Source: Liolophura sinensis
Taxonomy: Eukaryota > Mollusca > Polyplacophora > Chitonida > Chitonidae
Reading direction: 5' to 3'
Length of the DNA stretch: 64,000 nt
Assembly: GCF_032854445.1 (NCBI RefSeq)
Contig: NC_088297.1
Span: 7,675,375 to 7,739,374 of the forward strand
How positions within the stretch are numbered: the stretch's first letter is position 1; the number at the start of each line of letters is the position of its first letter. The translations under genes and the position numbers were made by a program. This document shows positions 52,158 to 60,884 of this stretch, in pieces. The notes under the pieces are model-generated. The model did no database searches. It had not been told where the DNA came from and saw only the letters and a list, made by a program, of their open reading frames with translations.

Positions 52158-55100
52158 ATAGAACCATATGGCCATCTACCATATTTATCAAGGGAATAGA
52201 ATACACAAACAGAAATATGCTTCTGAATGAGCCGTCATCCCAGGGATTTGGATCTCAGTTTTAGCGCCCACTGACTTCTCCGAAAAAGTGGGGATTGAGC
52301 TATGCATTCACTATAGTTATTGTCACGTAGGTAACGACTTAAATGTGTTCTTATGGAGATGAGGGAGCGAGCATTGTAATCATCACCATTCGGTTTCTTT
52401 GCAGCTTGAAAGAACTGGGCTAGATATCCATCCAGTTCTTGGGGAGGTATTTCGAAAAGTTGCCGATCCGTTGGAAGCTCAATTTGCCTTGACCAACGCC
52501 AGAAACTTGCCACAGCCCCAGCAATATTCTGCTGAGTTTTGTACGAAAGAGCCTTAGGAAGTTCAGCATCTTGAATAACCAGACTGTCCCCCAGGACACT
52601 ATCCTTATGCACTACGTGCGTAACTGGGTTTGCACCTGATATTTTGTCCATCATAGGCGCAGGATGGTAGGACCGGGATTCGCTCCGATAATGACTGCTC
52701 CCCGCATCTGATAATGTCTTGTTCCCTACCGACAAGAAATGAATGAAGGAGTTCAACTTCAAAGTAAATGTTCTTGCAAAAGGGCACAACAATTAAGATA
52801 TTATTTCTCTAAGTTTTAGTAACTGAAGTAAAAGAAAGCTAAAATATGTAAGAAGGTTCATCATACAGACAAGTGAAAACTATGCGTAAAAATACCTTCA
52901 TTTATTTTTTTCCACATTTTTTAAGAGTGTTGAAAGGCATGCAAATATGTGAAAACCATGGTGGGCTTTGTGAGCCATACAGACAGTAGCTAGAAACTCT
53001 GAACTCACATCACATTTTTCTGGTCATGTTCACCAGAAGGAAGGAATTTTTCGCAACATTATTTCAGTAATCTTTCACTCCTGGGTAAAAAGAGTTATTG
53101 TAACATTCAGTGTTGTTAGGTTGAAAAAATTTCCTATGACGTCAGCGTTCTTCACGTCTGACAGTATGGTCCATAAAGCCCACCTTAGAATTCAAATCTT
53201 TTCACAAAATTTCACACAAAAAAAAAATAAATGAAAGATTTTTATGTATAGTTTTAAGTGGTCTATTTAGCGATGCCTACTTCAATTTTTACCTTTAAAG
53301 CAAATGAAAATTATTTATTTATTTGAATGGTGTTTTACGCCATACTCAAGAATATTTCACTTTTATGACAATGGTCAGCATGATGGGAGGCAACGGGAAT
53401 AAAGATCATCAGTTCAGAGCTTCACATGTATATGAATAAAAGACCATCACTGAGTTGATCTAGACTTTATGTTTGTCTATAAGACAGGTTCAGTCACTGC
53501 CGACCGGTAAATGTCCATACATGCAACTGAATTCAATGTTCATACATGTACTGTAACTGAATTCAATGTTCATACATGTACTGTAACTGAATTCAATGTT
53601 CATACATGTACTGTAACTGAATTCAATGTTCATACATCACTCAGCAGTCAGGTCAATGGTTGTTTTCCTCAGTCCCATGGAACAGTGTGCTTACCAAGCC
53701 CTGTCAGCATTACTGGTTCACATTAAATTTCTGTCTTTGTCTTGCACTTGGGTATTTTTAACATCAACTTAAAAATAACCCCCCAAAATACATGCAGCAT
53801 CACAATGATACATGCAACCATCTGTTTATTTCATTTCCGTGATTGTTGAGAATTCCAATCAACCCCACACAAGTACATGTGTACTAACATACCACACTGA
53901 GAAAGATCTGAGAACTACAAGCATGTGATGTCCTGAACGCCTACTGTGTCTGCCAGGTGTATTCAATCAGCATAAATAAACATCTTATTTAATATGTTCA
54001 CACATGCATCAAAATACATTGTATGTTTTAAATATTCCTGTTTTTATACCCACTTGACATCTTATACACATATACGGACTGTTTTTTTTTTTTTTTCACA
54101 CTTTATACATGTCAAACAGCTTTTACGTCTTTAACTCAGACAACACCATGCTTCTGAATATGGGTCAACTGACAAATGCTTCTGTCAAGTTTTGACCGCC
54201 AACGGACAGAAAATTTCTTGCTATACTTGGTATTACACAAACCTAAAATTTCATTCATGACAAAACTGTTTAATCTGCCTGGTTCTGAGGGTTATACTGA
54301 CAAGACTGATCTGAGAAAGCTGTTTTGAGTGAGTGAGTGAGTGCCTGAGGTTGAAAGCCGTATTTAACACTTTCTCAGTCATATGACCACGAAGGCATCC
54401 TTAGAATGCATGTAATGTGCCTCCTTGTTGCAGGACGGATTTCCACCGCTCTTTTATCTAGTGCTGCTTCACTGGGAAGCCTTACTGCGGGCAAGTAAGC
54501 CGCCCCGCCCGCGCCATTACACTGATACGGGTCAACCAGTCGTTGCACTATCCCCTTCATACTCAAGCGAGGAAGTTAAAACTTCCTCTTTCAAGGTCTT
54601 AGGTGTGACTCGACCAAGGATTGATCCTGGATCTACTTCTCCCGTCGCAGACACTCTACCAACTGTGCTATTGGGGCTGGTCAGAAAGCTGTTTTGAGAC
54701 ATGTTGGCAATGTAGGATGCATCAAATGTGCATAGTATATTATGACACTTACATGTATGTGCTGCTGAAAATGAGCTTTTTTTACTAATATTTTAGATAA
54801 GTTACTGTGTAATCACCAGCATTTACAAGACACCTGTACACAAACTGCTATAGTGAGGGACGGTAAAAATAACACTACACAAACACTGTTGAATAAATGT
54901 GTACATTATTCGGATGTTCTGATTGATTTAGTCATAACTGTAATCTTATAAACATCAGACTTTCCCAGTTATTCCCCATGGTATGCTATGGTATGCCGTG
55001 TGTACACAAGTACAGACTATATATAAAAAAACACAGAGCCACATATAATGCAACATAGGATCAAAACGACGCATTGTCTCTTCCATGAGTAAAACTATTT

Positions 55101-58100
55101 TAATCATACGCACGTAAATATGTTGGCAAGTACATATACTTGTGCATATAATCTACCTGTGTGGCTGGGATTGGTACACATATCTGTACAAGAAAATCAC
55201 ATCTTTATTTTCTATTTACTCCATCAGATAAATTCTTCGGAGCATACAAAATTTTACATTACAGTGCCATGGAAAATTCGCTGAGGAAATTGAGCAGATT
55301 TCCAAGGAAACCACTAAACCCCACTCAGCAACCCGCTGACAAATGTCTTGACAAAAAGCTACATGTACACAACGATAAACAGCTGATCTGCCAGCCATGG
55401 CATGAGCTGTTTTACGTTATAAAGCCACACCTACACAATATAACGATATAATAGTAGTACAGGTACAGTAGTCGAAAGGTGTCCCTCACAGACTTCACCA
55501 TTGGTGTGGGGCTTACAAGAAATGAGGCCAAGCGAGGTCACGTGACACGTCACAATTAAGGGAACCCTAAAGAAAATCCTCTTATATTTAAAAGCAGGTT
55601 GGTCAGGGAAATCTTATTTATTTTTCAAACCTTTGTTTCTTAAAGATCAGTAGAAATCATGAAATGAGGTCTCCCATCTAAATGGAATAAAATAGAGAGG
55701 CTTTCGTAACTTTATCCTAATAAAAAACATAGAAGAACTGAAGTAGCATTATTTTAATGTGTATGTCAGTTTACACTCAACAGGCAGATTTTTAAGGATG
55801 GCATCAGCATGTGAGTACAAATCAATATGAGTTGACACAAAAAGTTTGGTACCAGGACAATGTAGGACATTCGAAGAGGGACGACGTAAGATGTGTGATT
55901 GTCCACACATGGCTCACCCACTTGGCAGGACCTGACCTGTTGTCTGTGAGATTAAATAATATCAAAACTGGGTTATATATGTATGTGCTACTTTCTGAAA
56001 ACCTATAAAAACACCCATGCAATTATACATCAATTTGTATATAAACTGATGAAGATGAATACACTGAGAACTTTGAAACACTGCACATGTCAAATAATAA
56101 GCTCTCTAGCTAAGATTCTATCAGCCTGAGGTCATCTTGAAGACAACAGACTGCTGTGTATGTCTGTTGACATGTGACAGTCTACATGTGTGTGAGGCCC
56201 CCTCAGAAAATAGCCTACCCCTTTCCAAGAAAATAGGCTACACGTATGTGAGGAGGGAATTTTTTTGCCAAAAATCAATATGTGGAATAAAATAAAAGAA
56301 AGTATTTTAAAGAAATTCTCATGGAGAGTACCGCAGTTTTTGGGAGGGTGAACTGAGTTAACCCCAACAAAAACAAAGACAAAGTTGGAATACACTGTTT
56401 GACATGAGTGCATGAAATTATCTTTTTCTCAGATTGCTTTCTAATCTACATATATACATGTATATAGTCAAATATTAATATGATTGAACAGAGATATAGA
56501 TGGCCTCCTTAACAGCACTCTTTAAACAGGCACAGCCAAAAAATTTTCACTTTGACACCACCACTTGATGGATTGACTAACTGGAGTTTGCTCAAATGTT
56601 AATACTGTAATTCTTCAACCTTTTTGCATTTTGGGAAGGTGTTTATTCAAGCATATTCTCAAGGTATTATTCATATTGACTGATAAGATTATATCTTTTT
56701 TAAAGCTCGCAAATTGGCCGATACAAACAATGTAGGTTTATCCCAAAATCAAATTATAAATATGCAGAAATTGTAGCTGAAGTTTCTCTTTCATGTGCGA
56801 AAAGGTTGAGGAATTAGGGTAGAGCTCTTGTACACTGAATTTCTTATTTCATCAAACTGAATACCATAAACAGTTTTAAATGTGGAAACCTGCATTGTGA
56901 CTGCCATTTCACAAATTCAGTTGATTTGATTTAGAACTGATTCGTACTACAGTTTGTGAAAAACTGACGTGATTATGTGATTATAATTAGATTTCAGTTC
57001 AATTCCTCTTTTTCCTTTTCACAAACTTTTATGTATCGGTACAGTTTTCTCTGAAATCTAAAAATCTCATCCAAGCAGATTTGAAATTGACTCATTCTGT
57101 GTCCCATGCTGAGAAAAGAGTACAGGTCTACTAAACATGTCATGCAGTAGCCTTTAAACTTATCTATACTGTGTTAGAGTATTAACATCCAACAACAGCT
57201 CTGTTTTTCTTGAAGATGACCCCAGGATTTTATAACTACTGGATGAATAAGAAGTACAAACCTGCATCTGAAGAACTCGCTGCTCCCCTAGTTTCTTCTA
57301 TTGTTGTTGACTTAAGATCTGTCGAATGAGCAGACTCTGAACTGTCCTGTAAAACACTGGCTGAAAAAAAACTCAGCAGAGTTATTCCCCCCTTGGTCTG
57401 CATAAGCTGTAGAGTTGTGTCCCCTTGGATAAGTACTGCTGTTGTCTTGTATAAACTGTTCTAATTCACTATCAACACTGGTTTCTGTGATACGGGAAAG
57501 GGACTGGTCATGGGATGAGAGAGAGAGTTCCTGGGAAAAACTGGCATGTGATGCCTGGGGTAATGGGGATGAAAAACGCTGATATTTTGCTGGAGACAAA
57601 TCATTAGTGTCAGAAAAGCGCTTGCGCTCCACTCGACCCACTGCTGCTGAACTTGTTGAAGTGTTGTTTTCGTGTAAACCTACGGGATAAACTTCCTGGT
57701 CGTTAGAGTCATTTTGTTCTTCTTTGATGACAACGATATCTGGGGACTCCGCATTATCTGCGCCACAACTGGTGGTACGCTCACTCTGCTGTGCCTCTCG
57801 GCTGAGTCTAGAGTGACCATGTTGTCCCCCCGTGGGTCTGTCAGTGGGGTGATGTGTCCGTGGAGGGGCCGTGTCCTTCAGACCCTGCAGCCAGTCAGGA
57901 TCAGGCTTTAAACCAGAGCAGTCTGAAACAAAGAGATTAAACACCTCAGTATGTACATGTATGCGTTCATCAACTGATAAACTAAAAATACACATTAAAC
58001 ACGCAGTTTATAAACCATATCATTTATTTGCCTGGTGTTTAGTGGTGTGGATTTATGATTTTTTGACCATATGACGATGACCAATCTCATGGATTAAGAA

Positions 58101-59870
58101 TAATCACACTCACAACAGAAAAACAATAGAAAAAAAGGTCCTGTTAGGTGCCTGACAAAGCTGGTTTACAGAAACAGCCAGAAATAGGCTGATTATAAAC
58201 ACAGTTGCAGGGGAAAGAACATTCCATTAAAAAGTAAGCCATACAGGTACATGCATATTAAAATTTATGATTTAAATTTACTACGCTTTATGAGTTTGAA
58301 ACTGCTCTTTTGTATACAGTGCCAGGCTCTGATCCCAAGTTGTAACGCTGACACTGTGACCGTGCTGTGCATAAAGAAATTGTACAAAAATGTAACTCAA
58401 AATGATGTTTTTTGAGTCTGATATACACACAGAATCAATGGTCACTGGCTGGCAGCTTCCTGGGTTAAACCCTTGAACTTTTGGCCACATCTCTAATAAA
58501 TCTGGCATACCCAAAATTCAGCTTAGACTAAGCAAAGTCCGGACTTGCCTATCTTTCAATGCAGCCATATCAGAAACAACTCAGATTAGATTTTAATGAT
58601 ACACCCTCATTCCTCAACCTTTTTACATACATGTATTAGTCTATGAAGAATATTGCTAGAATAAATACTTTGCAAACAAGTGAAATGGTTGAAGACTTAC
58701 AGTAAACCATTGTATTTTTATTCAATAATTGTTAGTTTTAATACAGGGCACCCAACAATTTTGGGCGCCCAAAGGTTTTCCTGAACTAAATGTAAATATT
58801 TATTTATTTATTTATTTGATTGGTGTTTTACGCCGTACTCAACAATATTTCACTTATACGATGGTGACCAGCATTATGGTGGGAGGAAACTGGGCAGAGC
58901 CCAGGGGAAACCCACGACCATCCGCAGGTTGCTGTTAGACCTTCCCACATACGGCCGGAGAGGAAGCCAGCATAAGCTTGACTTGAACTCACGGCGACCC
59001 CATTGGTGAGAGACTTCTGGGTCATTGCGCTGCGCTAGCGCACTAACCGACTGAGAAATCTAAATATGGCCCTGGTACACATGTACATCATGTACATGGG
59101 TCTATATGTAGATACATGTAAAACTTTGTAAACATGTAAACTTTGTAATAACGTTAACTTGTTTAACTACAAAAATACACATACAAGCACTACGTTAATT
59201 CTTCAAGCTTTTCAGATTTTCAGTACAATTTACTGAAAACTTCAGTGCCAACTTCAGTGCCAACTTCAGGGCTCTGCAAGAACTATAATTTTATCAGTCT
59301 ATAAAGTCTTCACAGAATAATGCCTTCAGGATATGCTTGAATAAACACCTTACAAGCTTGCGAAAAGATTGAAGAATTACAGAAGGCACTCTAGCACACA
59401 TAAACATTTTTTCCCTAAAACATGTTTCATGAAAACCTGTGACTGTGCAAATTTAGAGTAGGTCAGAAGGAATTTCTCTACCATTTTCAAGCAATTTAGC
59501 ATTTAAAGGCATATTGCAACAGAAAGGAAAAGTAAAATGATTTTCTTGTGAAATGCTAAACAACAACATTTGAGTAGGGCTTTTTGCAGTAGGTAGATAT
59601 GGTTATGCAAAACAAACCTACATGTATGTTTACATGACAAGACAGTCATATGAAAAACTTTAAAAGCAAATGCCGAATGACAGATTGTAACTTTGTACCA
59701 TTACCTAATGATATAGATCCTTTTAACTTGTATTCAGACAATCTCAGGTCTAACCAGACTGCAAACTGTGAGAGAACAGATGGCTTCCCACATAGCTCCC
59801 CGATGATGGTAGCAAACTTGTATTGAACTGTCTCCAGGGTGAAGTCAACGCCCACTGATGTCTGGCTCAT
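31311..59870 (-). CDS. Gene with seven alternative last exons, each encoding a Crypton-type core-binding domain
   Basis: Shared exons: 1 (59870-59705), 2 (57922 to about 57437) and 3 (57360-57262). Then, in order of transcription, come terminal exons A (52725-52235), B (50587-50133), C (47246-46894), D (45211-44862), E (42200-41602), F (36427-36036) and G (31738-31311). Every terminal exon begins at an AG acceptor in phase 1, is in frame with the phase-1 donor of exon 3, and ends in its own stop, so only one can be used per protein; predicted products run from 366 to 449 aa. No separate promoter-proximal exon resembling exon 1 is seen between them. Products share the N-terminal module and linker (SUMO motif IKEE, VYPVGL) and differ only in the C-terminal domain. 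The alternative reading, several genes whose 5' exons I failed to find, is less economical. Confidence 0.78.
31857..32216. repeat. Fold-back SINE-B derivative
   Basis: The left about 80 bp (GTGAGTGAGC to GGAATCGTCAGAGTGCA) reappear inverted at the right end. The middle is a plus-orientation SINE-B body lacking its tRNA-like head. Inside, 31939-31972 is a perfect hairpin (16-bp arms, ACGAGGAAGTT core). The left flank shares ACTCAGAAAAGAGTGAG with the SINE-B at 30063. Confidence 0.8.
32849..33291. repeat. Minisatellite, unit 48 bp, about 9 copies, derived from a SINE-A tail
   Basis: Units read GTTGCCGTGGGATTTATTCA, TTTGATTAGTGTTTTACGCC, CTACTCAT. The middle is the reverse complement of the SINE-A 3' end. 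A 162-codon frame exists only because 48 is divisible by three. Confidence 0.92.
34190..34455. repeat. Diverged tandem repeat, unit about 40 bp
   Basis: Units contain TGCCTGACCAACATGTGACG and TCAAAA- or TTAAAA-type spacers. Distantly like the 33-bp array beside it (GACCAACA(T/G)GTGA). Confidence 0.8.
34459..35265. repeat. Minisatellite, unit 33 bp, about 24 copies
   Basis: Units read AAACACCATAAGCTGACCAA then CAGGTGAGGTTAT. Period divisible by three, hence a 269-codon minus-strand frame, which is an artefact. It lies between terminal exons F and G. Confidence 0.94.
35270..36030. other. Exon F downstream region
   Basis: Probably the 3'UTR and flank of terminal exon F. A block with CCGA(T/A)TATGTACTGG and AAGGTGTTTTGAC-like words occurs about three times between 35790 and 36030. 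No AATAAA on the minus strand was noticed. Confidence 0.4.
36036..36427 (-). CDS. Alternative terminal exon F
   Basis: Acceptor ATTTCTACTTCCAG/CA, phase 1, 129 codons and stop. The exon has no ATG near its start, so automated start-to-stop frames miss its first part (HGLNAETGEPVPLLWHGKQ). Domain: NMLSAVKVLNNWLS, RRIEDIPPTELDAYLAHFF, ADYHPSSF, SFIERYLQQLLYPCSIV, KSDIF. Short lysine-rich end (QQQSKKKPE). Confidence 0.89.
37322..37606 (-). repeat. SINE-A, full length
   Basis: Reverse orientation, low divergence, complete head and tail. Confidence 0.93.
37935..38520. mobile_element. Non-autonomous DNA element with about 150-bp terminal inverted repeats
   Basis: The left end (GGTGGAGAAAATATAAAAAT to TTTGTATGGTGGGTAATTGG) is matched by the reverse complement of the right end (CAAATACTCACCATACAAAA to TTTATGTTTCCTTCTCCTTT). 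About 290 bp of AT-rich unique sequence lies between. No transposase frame. A second copy lacking most of the right arm is at 26845-27295. Confidence 0.72.
38818..39053 (-). repeat. SINE-A copy
   Basis: Reverse orientation, with a small deletion between tail and core. Confidence 0.88.
39726..40088 (-). repeat. SINE-B copy
   Basis: Reverse orientation, from GAGAGTGAATCAGTGCTTGG to the tRNA-like head ending CTATGCTATCGCAGCCGG. A short internal ATACTGATA duplication is present. Confidence 0.88.
40541..41560. repeat. Tandem segmental duplication of about 375 bp, one copy carrying a SINE
   Basis: 40541-41169 and 41170-about 41550 are homologous (shared TGGTTCAGTCATATTGATAA, CCCCGTCATACCTGGATCCA, GTCTAAAAATTACTGTCCCT). 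The first holds a SINE-A insertion at 40661-40906; the second has the empty site. It lies just downstream of terminal exon E. Confidence 0.88.
40661..40906 (+). repeat. SINE-A, 5'-truncated, with target-site duplication
   Basis: Starts inside the head at GCGCAGCGTAATGACC. Flanked by AAGCAAGGGTA (40650-40660) and AAGCAAGGGTAG (40907-40918). Confidence 0.92.
41602..42200 (-). CDS. Alternative terminal exon E
   Basis: Acceptor GTTTCTAATTCCAG/TT, phase 1, 198 codons and stop, the longest of the set. Domain: IKNTYSAVKVLQTWLA, TPVEQIPPEDLDRYLTQFF, RQGGDYHPLSF, SCLERYLHYRGYPCSIV, KSAAF. It alone carries a long C-terminal tail (about 75 residues), rich in Ser, Pro and Gln, with a SUMO consensus LKTE. 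Closest to F and G. Confidence 0.89.
42210..44855. other. Intron between terminal exons D and E
   Basis: No further exon of the array recognised. A 20-bp unit (GATAGGCTGGTAGCATGTGA) repeats three times at 43594-43655. AATAAA-type signals on the minus strand near 43803-43850 could serve exon D. Confidence 0.45.
44862..45211 (-). CDS. Alternative terminal exon D
   Basis: Acceptor TTTTACCGGTTGTAG/GT, phase 1, 115 codons and stop. LPRRYRSGAKVFEGWF, RPIQNISPEELDPILAQFF, MPDGREYKPSAL, YSIDRYLNCHGYGVSI. One of the two PP positions is Ser-Pro here. Tail of about 15 residues. A 92-codon minus-strand frame just downstream (44519-44797) has no splice or motif support and is taken as 3'UTR. Confidence 0.88.
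45549..45812 (+). repeat. SINE-A, full length, with target-site duplication
   Basis: Flanked by TACAACTGAC on both sides. Confidence 0.92.
46178..46312. repeat. Direct duplication of about 65 bp
   Basis: Two units sharing AACGGCCATACGAGAGACGT and AAATTGCCAACA. A 74-codon plus-strand frame spans it but has no other support. Confidence 0.85.
46685..46690 (-). terminator. Candidate poly(A) signal for terminal exon C
   Basis: AATAAA on the minus strand about 205 nt past the exon C stop, a normal distance for a compact 3'UTR. Confidence 0.35.
46894..47246 (-). CDS. Alternative terminal exon C
   Basis: Acceptor TTTTGGCCATTGCAG/GT, phase 1, 116 codons and stop. LPRRYRSGANILQGWL, RPIHSIPPKELDLLLEHFF, LPDGRQYKSGTL, YGIDRYLESKGYACSI, RDPKFF. 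Clearly the sister of exon D (shared LPRRYRSGA, FFST, LPDG or MPDG, IDRYL). The domain starts almost at the splice site, with little linker. Confidence 0.88.
47815..48030 (-). repeat. SINE-C fragment
   Basis: Contains the TTTAACGTCCTGCTTAACAA and CATATGACGACAAAGAGTCA terminus, and the GACACCAGACATGACAC block also seen at 14460. Confidence 0.65.
48333..48695 (+). CDS. Unrecognised 120-codon open frame behind a splice acceptor
   Basis: The frame opens right after an in-frame TAA and an AATTATTTCAG acceptor, then runs 120 codons to TGA with no internal ATG needed at its start. It reads LFRSFLINLCGVYFNDSLT, TWKLHKSN, KIADSDSKISIFLCN, ERTVFFPNAVCYEGDHVV, then a His/Asp-rich patch (PHNHHDHDNG) and VYFQDPLYNIDLPVDYLL. 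I do not recognise the family. A decayed relative at 11.3 kb keeps the same motif order, which suggests protein-level constraint in the past or a mobile origin. It lies in antisense orientation in the intron between terminal exons B and C, and no upstream partner exon was found. Confidence 0.45.
   Translation, partial: LFRSFLINLCGVYFNDSLTADNFITWKLHKSNACKIADSDSKISIFLCNSVERTVFFPNAVCYEGDHVVSSFRSVLRNESVLFRSDVQAVPHNHHDHDNGIHVYFQDPLYNIDLPVDYLL
48700..50130. other. Intron/3' region of exon B, no further feature
   Basis: Apart from the AATAAA at 49713 I see no exon or repeat. Short frames look random. Confidence 0.4.
49713..49718 (-). terminator. Candidate poly(A) signal for terminal exon B
   Basis: AATAAA on the minus strand about 415 nt past the exon B stop. 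Confidence 0.3.
50133..50587 (-). CDS. Alternative terminal exon B
   Basis: Phase-1 acceptor GATTCACAG/GA, with a poor pyrimidine tract. An alternative AG at TCCCAG 22 nt upstream would force another frame that does not lead into the domain. Domain: TVRNASASKGLFQRWLW, RRIEEIPPAVLDKYLAEFF, RNGQDYDASSL, GLQFYLREAGYQCSII and RSPAF. Valine replaces the usual glutamate in PPxELD. A Ser/Thr/His-rich tail of about 25 residues follows. Confidence 0.84.
52035..52160 (+). repeat. SINE-A tail with expanded (AAAT)n
   Basis: A diverged GTATAAGTGAAATATTCACA block followed by about 15 AAAT units. Confidence 0.85.
52235..52725 (-). CDS. Alternative terminal exon A
   Basis: Acceptor TTCTTGTCGGTAG/GG, phase 1, 162 codons and stop. 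About 80 polar residues precede the domain, which begins at QNIAGAVASFWRW and shows RQLFEIPPQELDGYLAQFF, PNGDDYNARSL and HLSRYLRDNNYSECI. Only about 15 residues follow the last helix, ending in the basic LKLRSKSLG. First terminal exon after the shared exons, about 4.5 kb downstream of exon 3. Confidence 0.87.
52925..53310 (-). repeat. Dispersed repeat, copy 2
   Basis: Reverse-complement partner of 25345-25710. Confidence 0.7.
53308..53400 (-). repeat. SINE-A tail fragment
   Basis: Only the tail and the GTGTTTTACGCCATACTCAA block remain. Confidence 0.8.
53514..53638. repeat. Tandem repeat, unit 30 bp, four copies
   Basis: Units read TGTAACTGAATTCAATGTTC then ATACATGTAC. The multiple-of-three period gives a spurious frame. 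Confidence 0.95.
54330..54682 (-). repeat. SINE-B, full length, with target-site duplication
   Basis: Reverse orientation. Identical AGAAAGCTGTTTTGAG on both sides (16 bp; left copy about 54314-54329, right copy 54683-54698). Confidence 0.93.
54700..57255. other. Intron between shared exon 3 and terminal exon A, upstream half
   Basis: No exon or mobile element recognised. It would be the place to look for a small first alternative exon or splice-control element, but I see none. Confidence 0.4.
57262..57360 (-). CDS. Minus-strand gene, shared exon 3
   Basis: A 99-nt phase 1-1 segment after TTTTTTTTCAG/CC, encoding an acidic Ser/Thr-rich stretch (SVLQDSSESAHS to IEETRGAASSSDA), donor GCAG/GTTTGT. 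It may be a true exon behind a 76-nt intron, or the continuation of exon 2 if the run of eight T is really seven. Confidence 0.65.
57437..57922 (-). CDS. Minus-strand gene, shared exon 2 (linker)
   Basis: Acceptor TTTGTTTCAG/AC, phase 1. Starts DCSGLKPDPDWLQGLKD, then a polar Ser/Thr/Gln/Asp-rich linker with IVVIKEEQ (SUMO consensus), VYPVGL, a basic RVERKRF stretch (possible nuclear signal) and a SPAKYQRFSSPLP segment. The proposed donor AGCA/GTACTT leaves phase 1 but is weak. Without splicing the frame continues to a stop at 57312, giving a short form with no C-terminal domain. Confidence 0.78.
58798..59056 (-). repeat. SINE-A, full length, with target-site duplication
   Basis: Flanks AAATGTAAATAT and AAATCTAAATAT (one mismatch). 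It sits in intron 1 of the minus-strand gene. Confidence 0.92.
59705..59870 (-). CDS. Minus-strand gene, shared exon 1 (N-terminal module)
   Basis: ATG at 59870, 55 codons plus one base, donor TTAG/GTAATG, phase 1. Encodes LETVQYKFATIIGELCG, LSQFAVWLDLRLSEYKLKG. An acceptor (TGATTTTCAG) lies about 25 nt before the ATG, so the leader is probably spliced, as in the plus-strand paralog. The module looks alpha-helical with no motif I can name; it could be a dimerisation or partner-binding domain common to all isoforms, by analogy with BTB domains in lola-type genes (inference). Confidence 0.85.
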
Positions 59871-59899
59871 CTTTGGTGGAAATTGTTACTGATATCTGA

Positions 59900-60880
59900 A
59901 AATCAACATCTCACAAATAACATGCGATCAAATATTGATCTCAAAATTACAATACTGCAGGAAATATTCTGCAGGATCTGGGCATGTTCAGGAAAAATAA
60001 AGTTATTTTCAGTTTAAATTTCTCGTTTTATGTCTCTACAGGTTGCTGTATCACATAATATAAAAGCAATCTGATTCAGTCAGTAAATGACTAGGCTGAC
60101 TGAATCTGTTAACTAACGTGTTTGTTTACTTATATTGTATTCGCAAAAATGTACATCTACTTAAGTGGTGCAGACAATATGGTCACAATGCTTAACATGC
60201 TTAACGGGCTGTGATGTACTGTAGTCCCTGAACAAGGACCTTTTGCATCCAATTTCTTCACATAAAGTTTGAAAACTTTACCATGATTGCCCACAGCTGT
60301 AACTTACTCATAGCTGTACATTGTATTTGAGTACTTACCCAGTACCACTTTTAAAAAATCCCACCAACACATTATCTTCCTTTATTATGCCCCTTTCTTG
60401 TTCGCCACTGCACAAGAGTTAAGCTTGCTTCATACCCCGCCTTCTATGCAGAGCAATGTATTTGTCCACAGGCACTATCAAAATGTCTTCTGCCCACGGA
60501 CACGGGAGAAAAATTTCTCTGAGAGTGTACATTTGTGTCAACGGCAGAAAAAGATAACTAATTTTGGTGGGATTCTTCTAAGTTTCTGGTACTAGTACTT
60601 AAATACAGAGTTCACCTACCAAAGACAGTTGTGGATGAGGGCGTCACTTTTGTTTGAAGAAATTGCCCGCAAATATCCGTCTTCAAAGACCATAAGACAC
60701 TGCATCTTGTTTCACATTGTAACTTATGTGGCTGTGCATCTCAAATCGGTTACATGTTTGCAACCATAGATAGGAAACTAAATATATTCTAGTCTGAGAT
60801 TGCTCTTATGTCAGGTATGGCAAGATTCTGCTTGGCCATGGATGGCCCCATATCACATTTTCATGCAGACTAAATACACA
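59900..60880. other. Upstream region of the minus-strand gene
   Basis: Should contain the leader exon and promoter of the alternative-exon gene, but no clear element was found. Confidence 0.35.
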
Positions 60881-60884
60881 GATG

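Noticed and set aside
31311-52725. Intact Crypton transposons
   Set aside because: No catalytic recombinase domain follows any of the domains; each exon has splice acceptor, constant phase and early stop instead.
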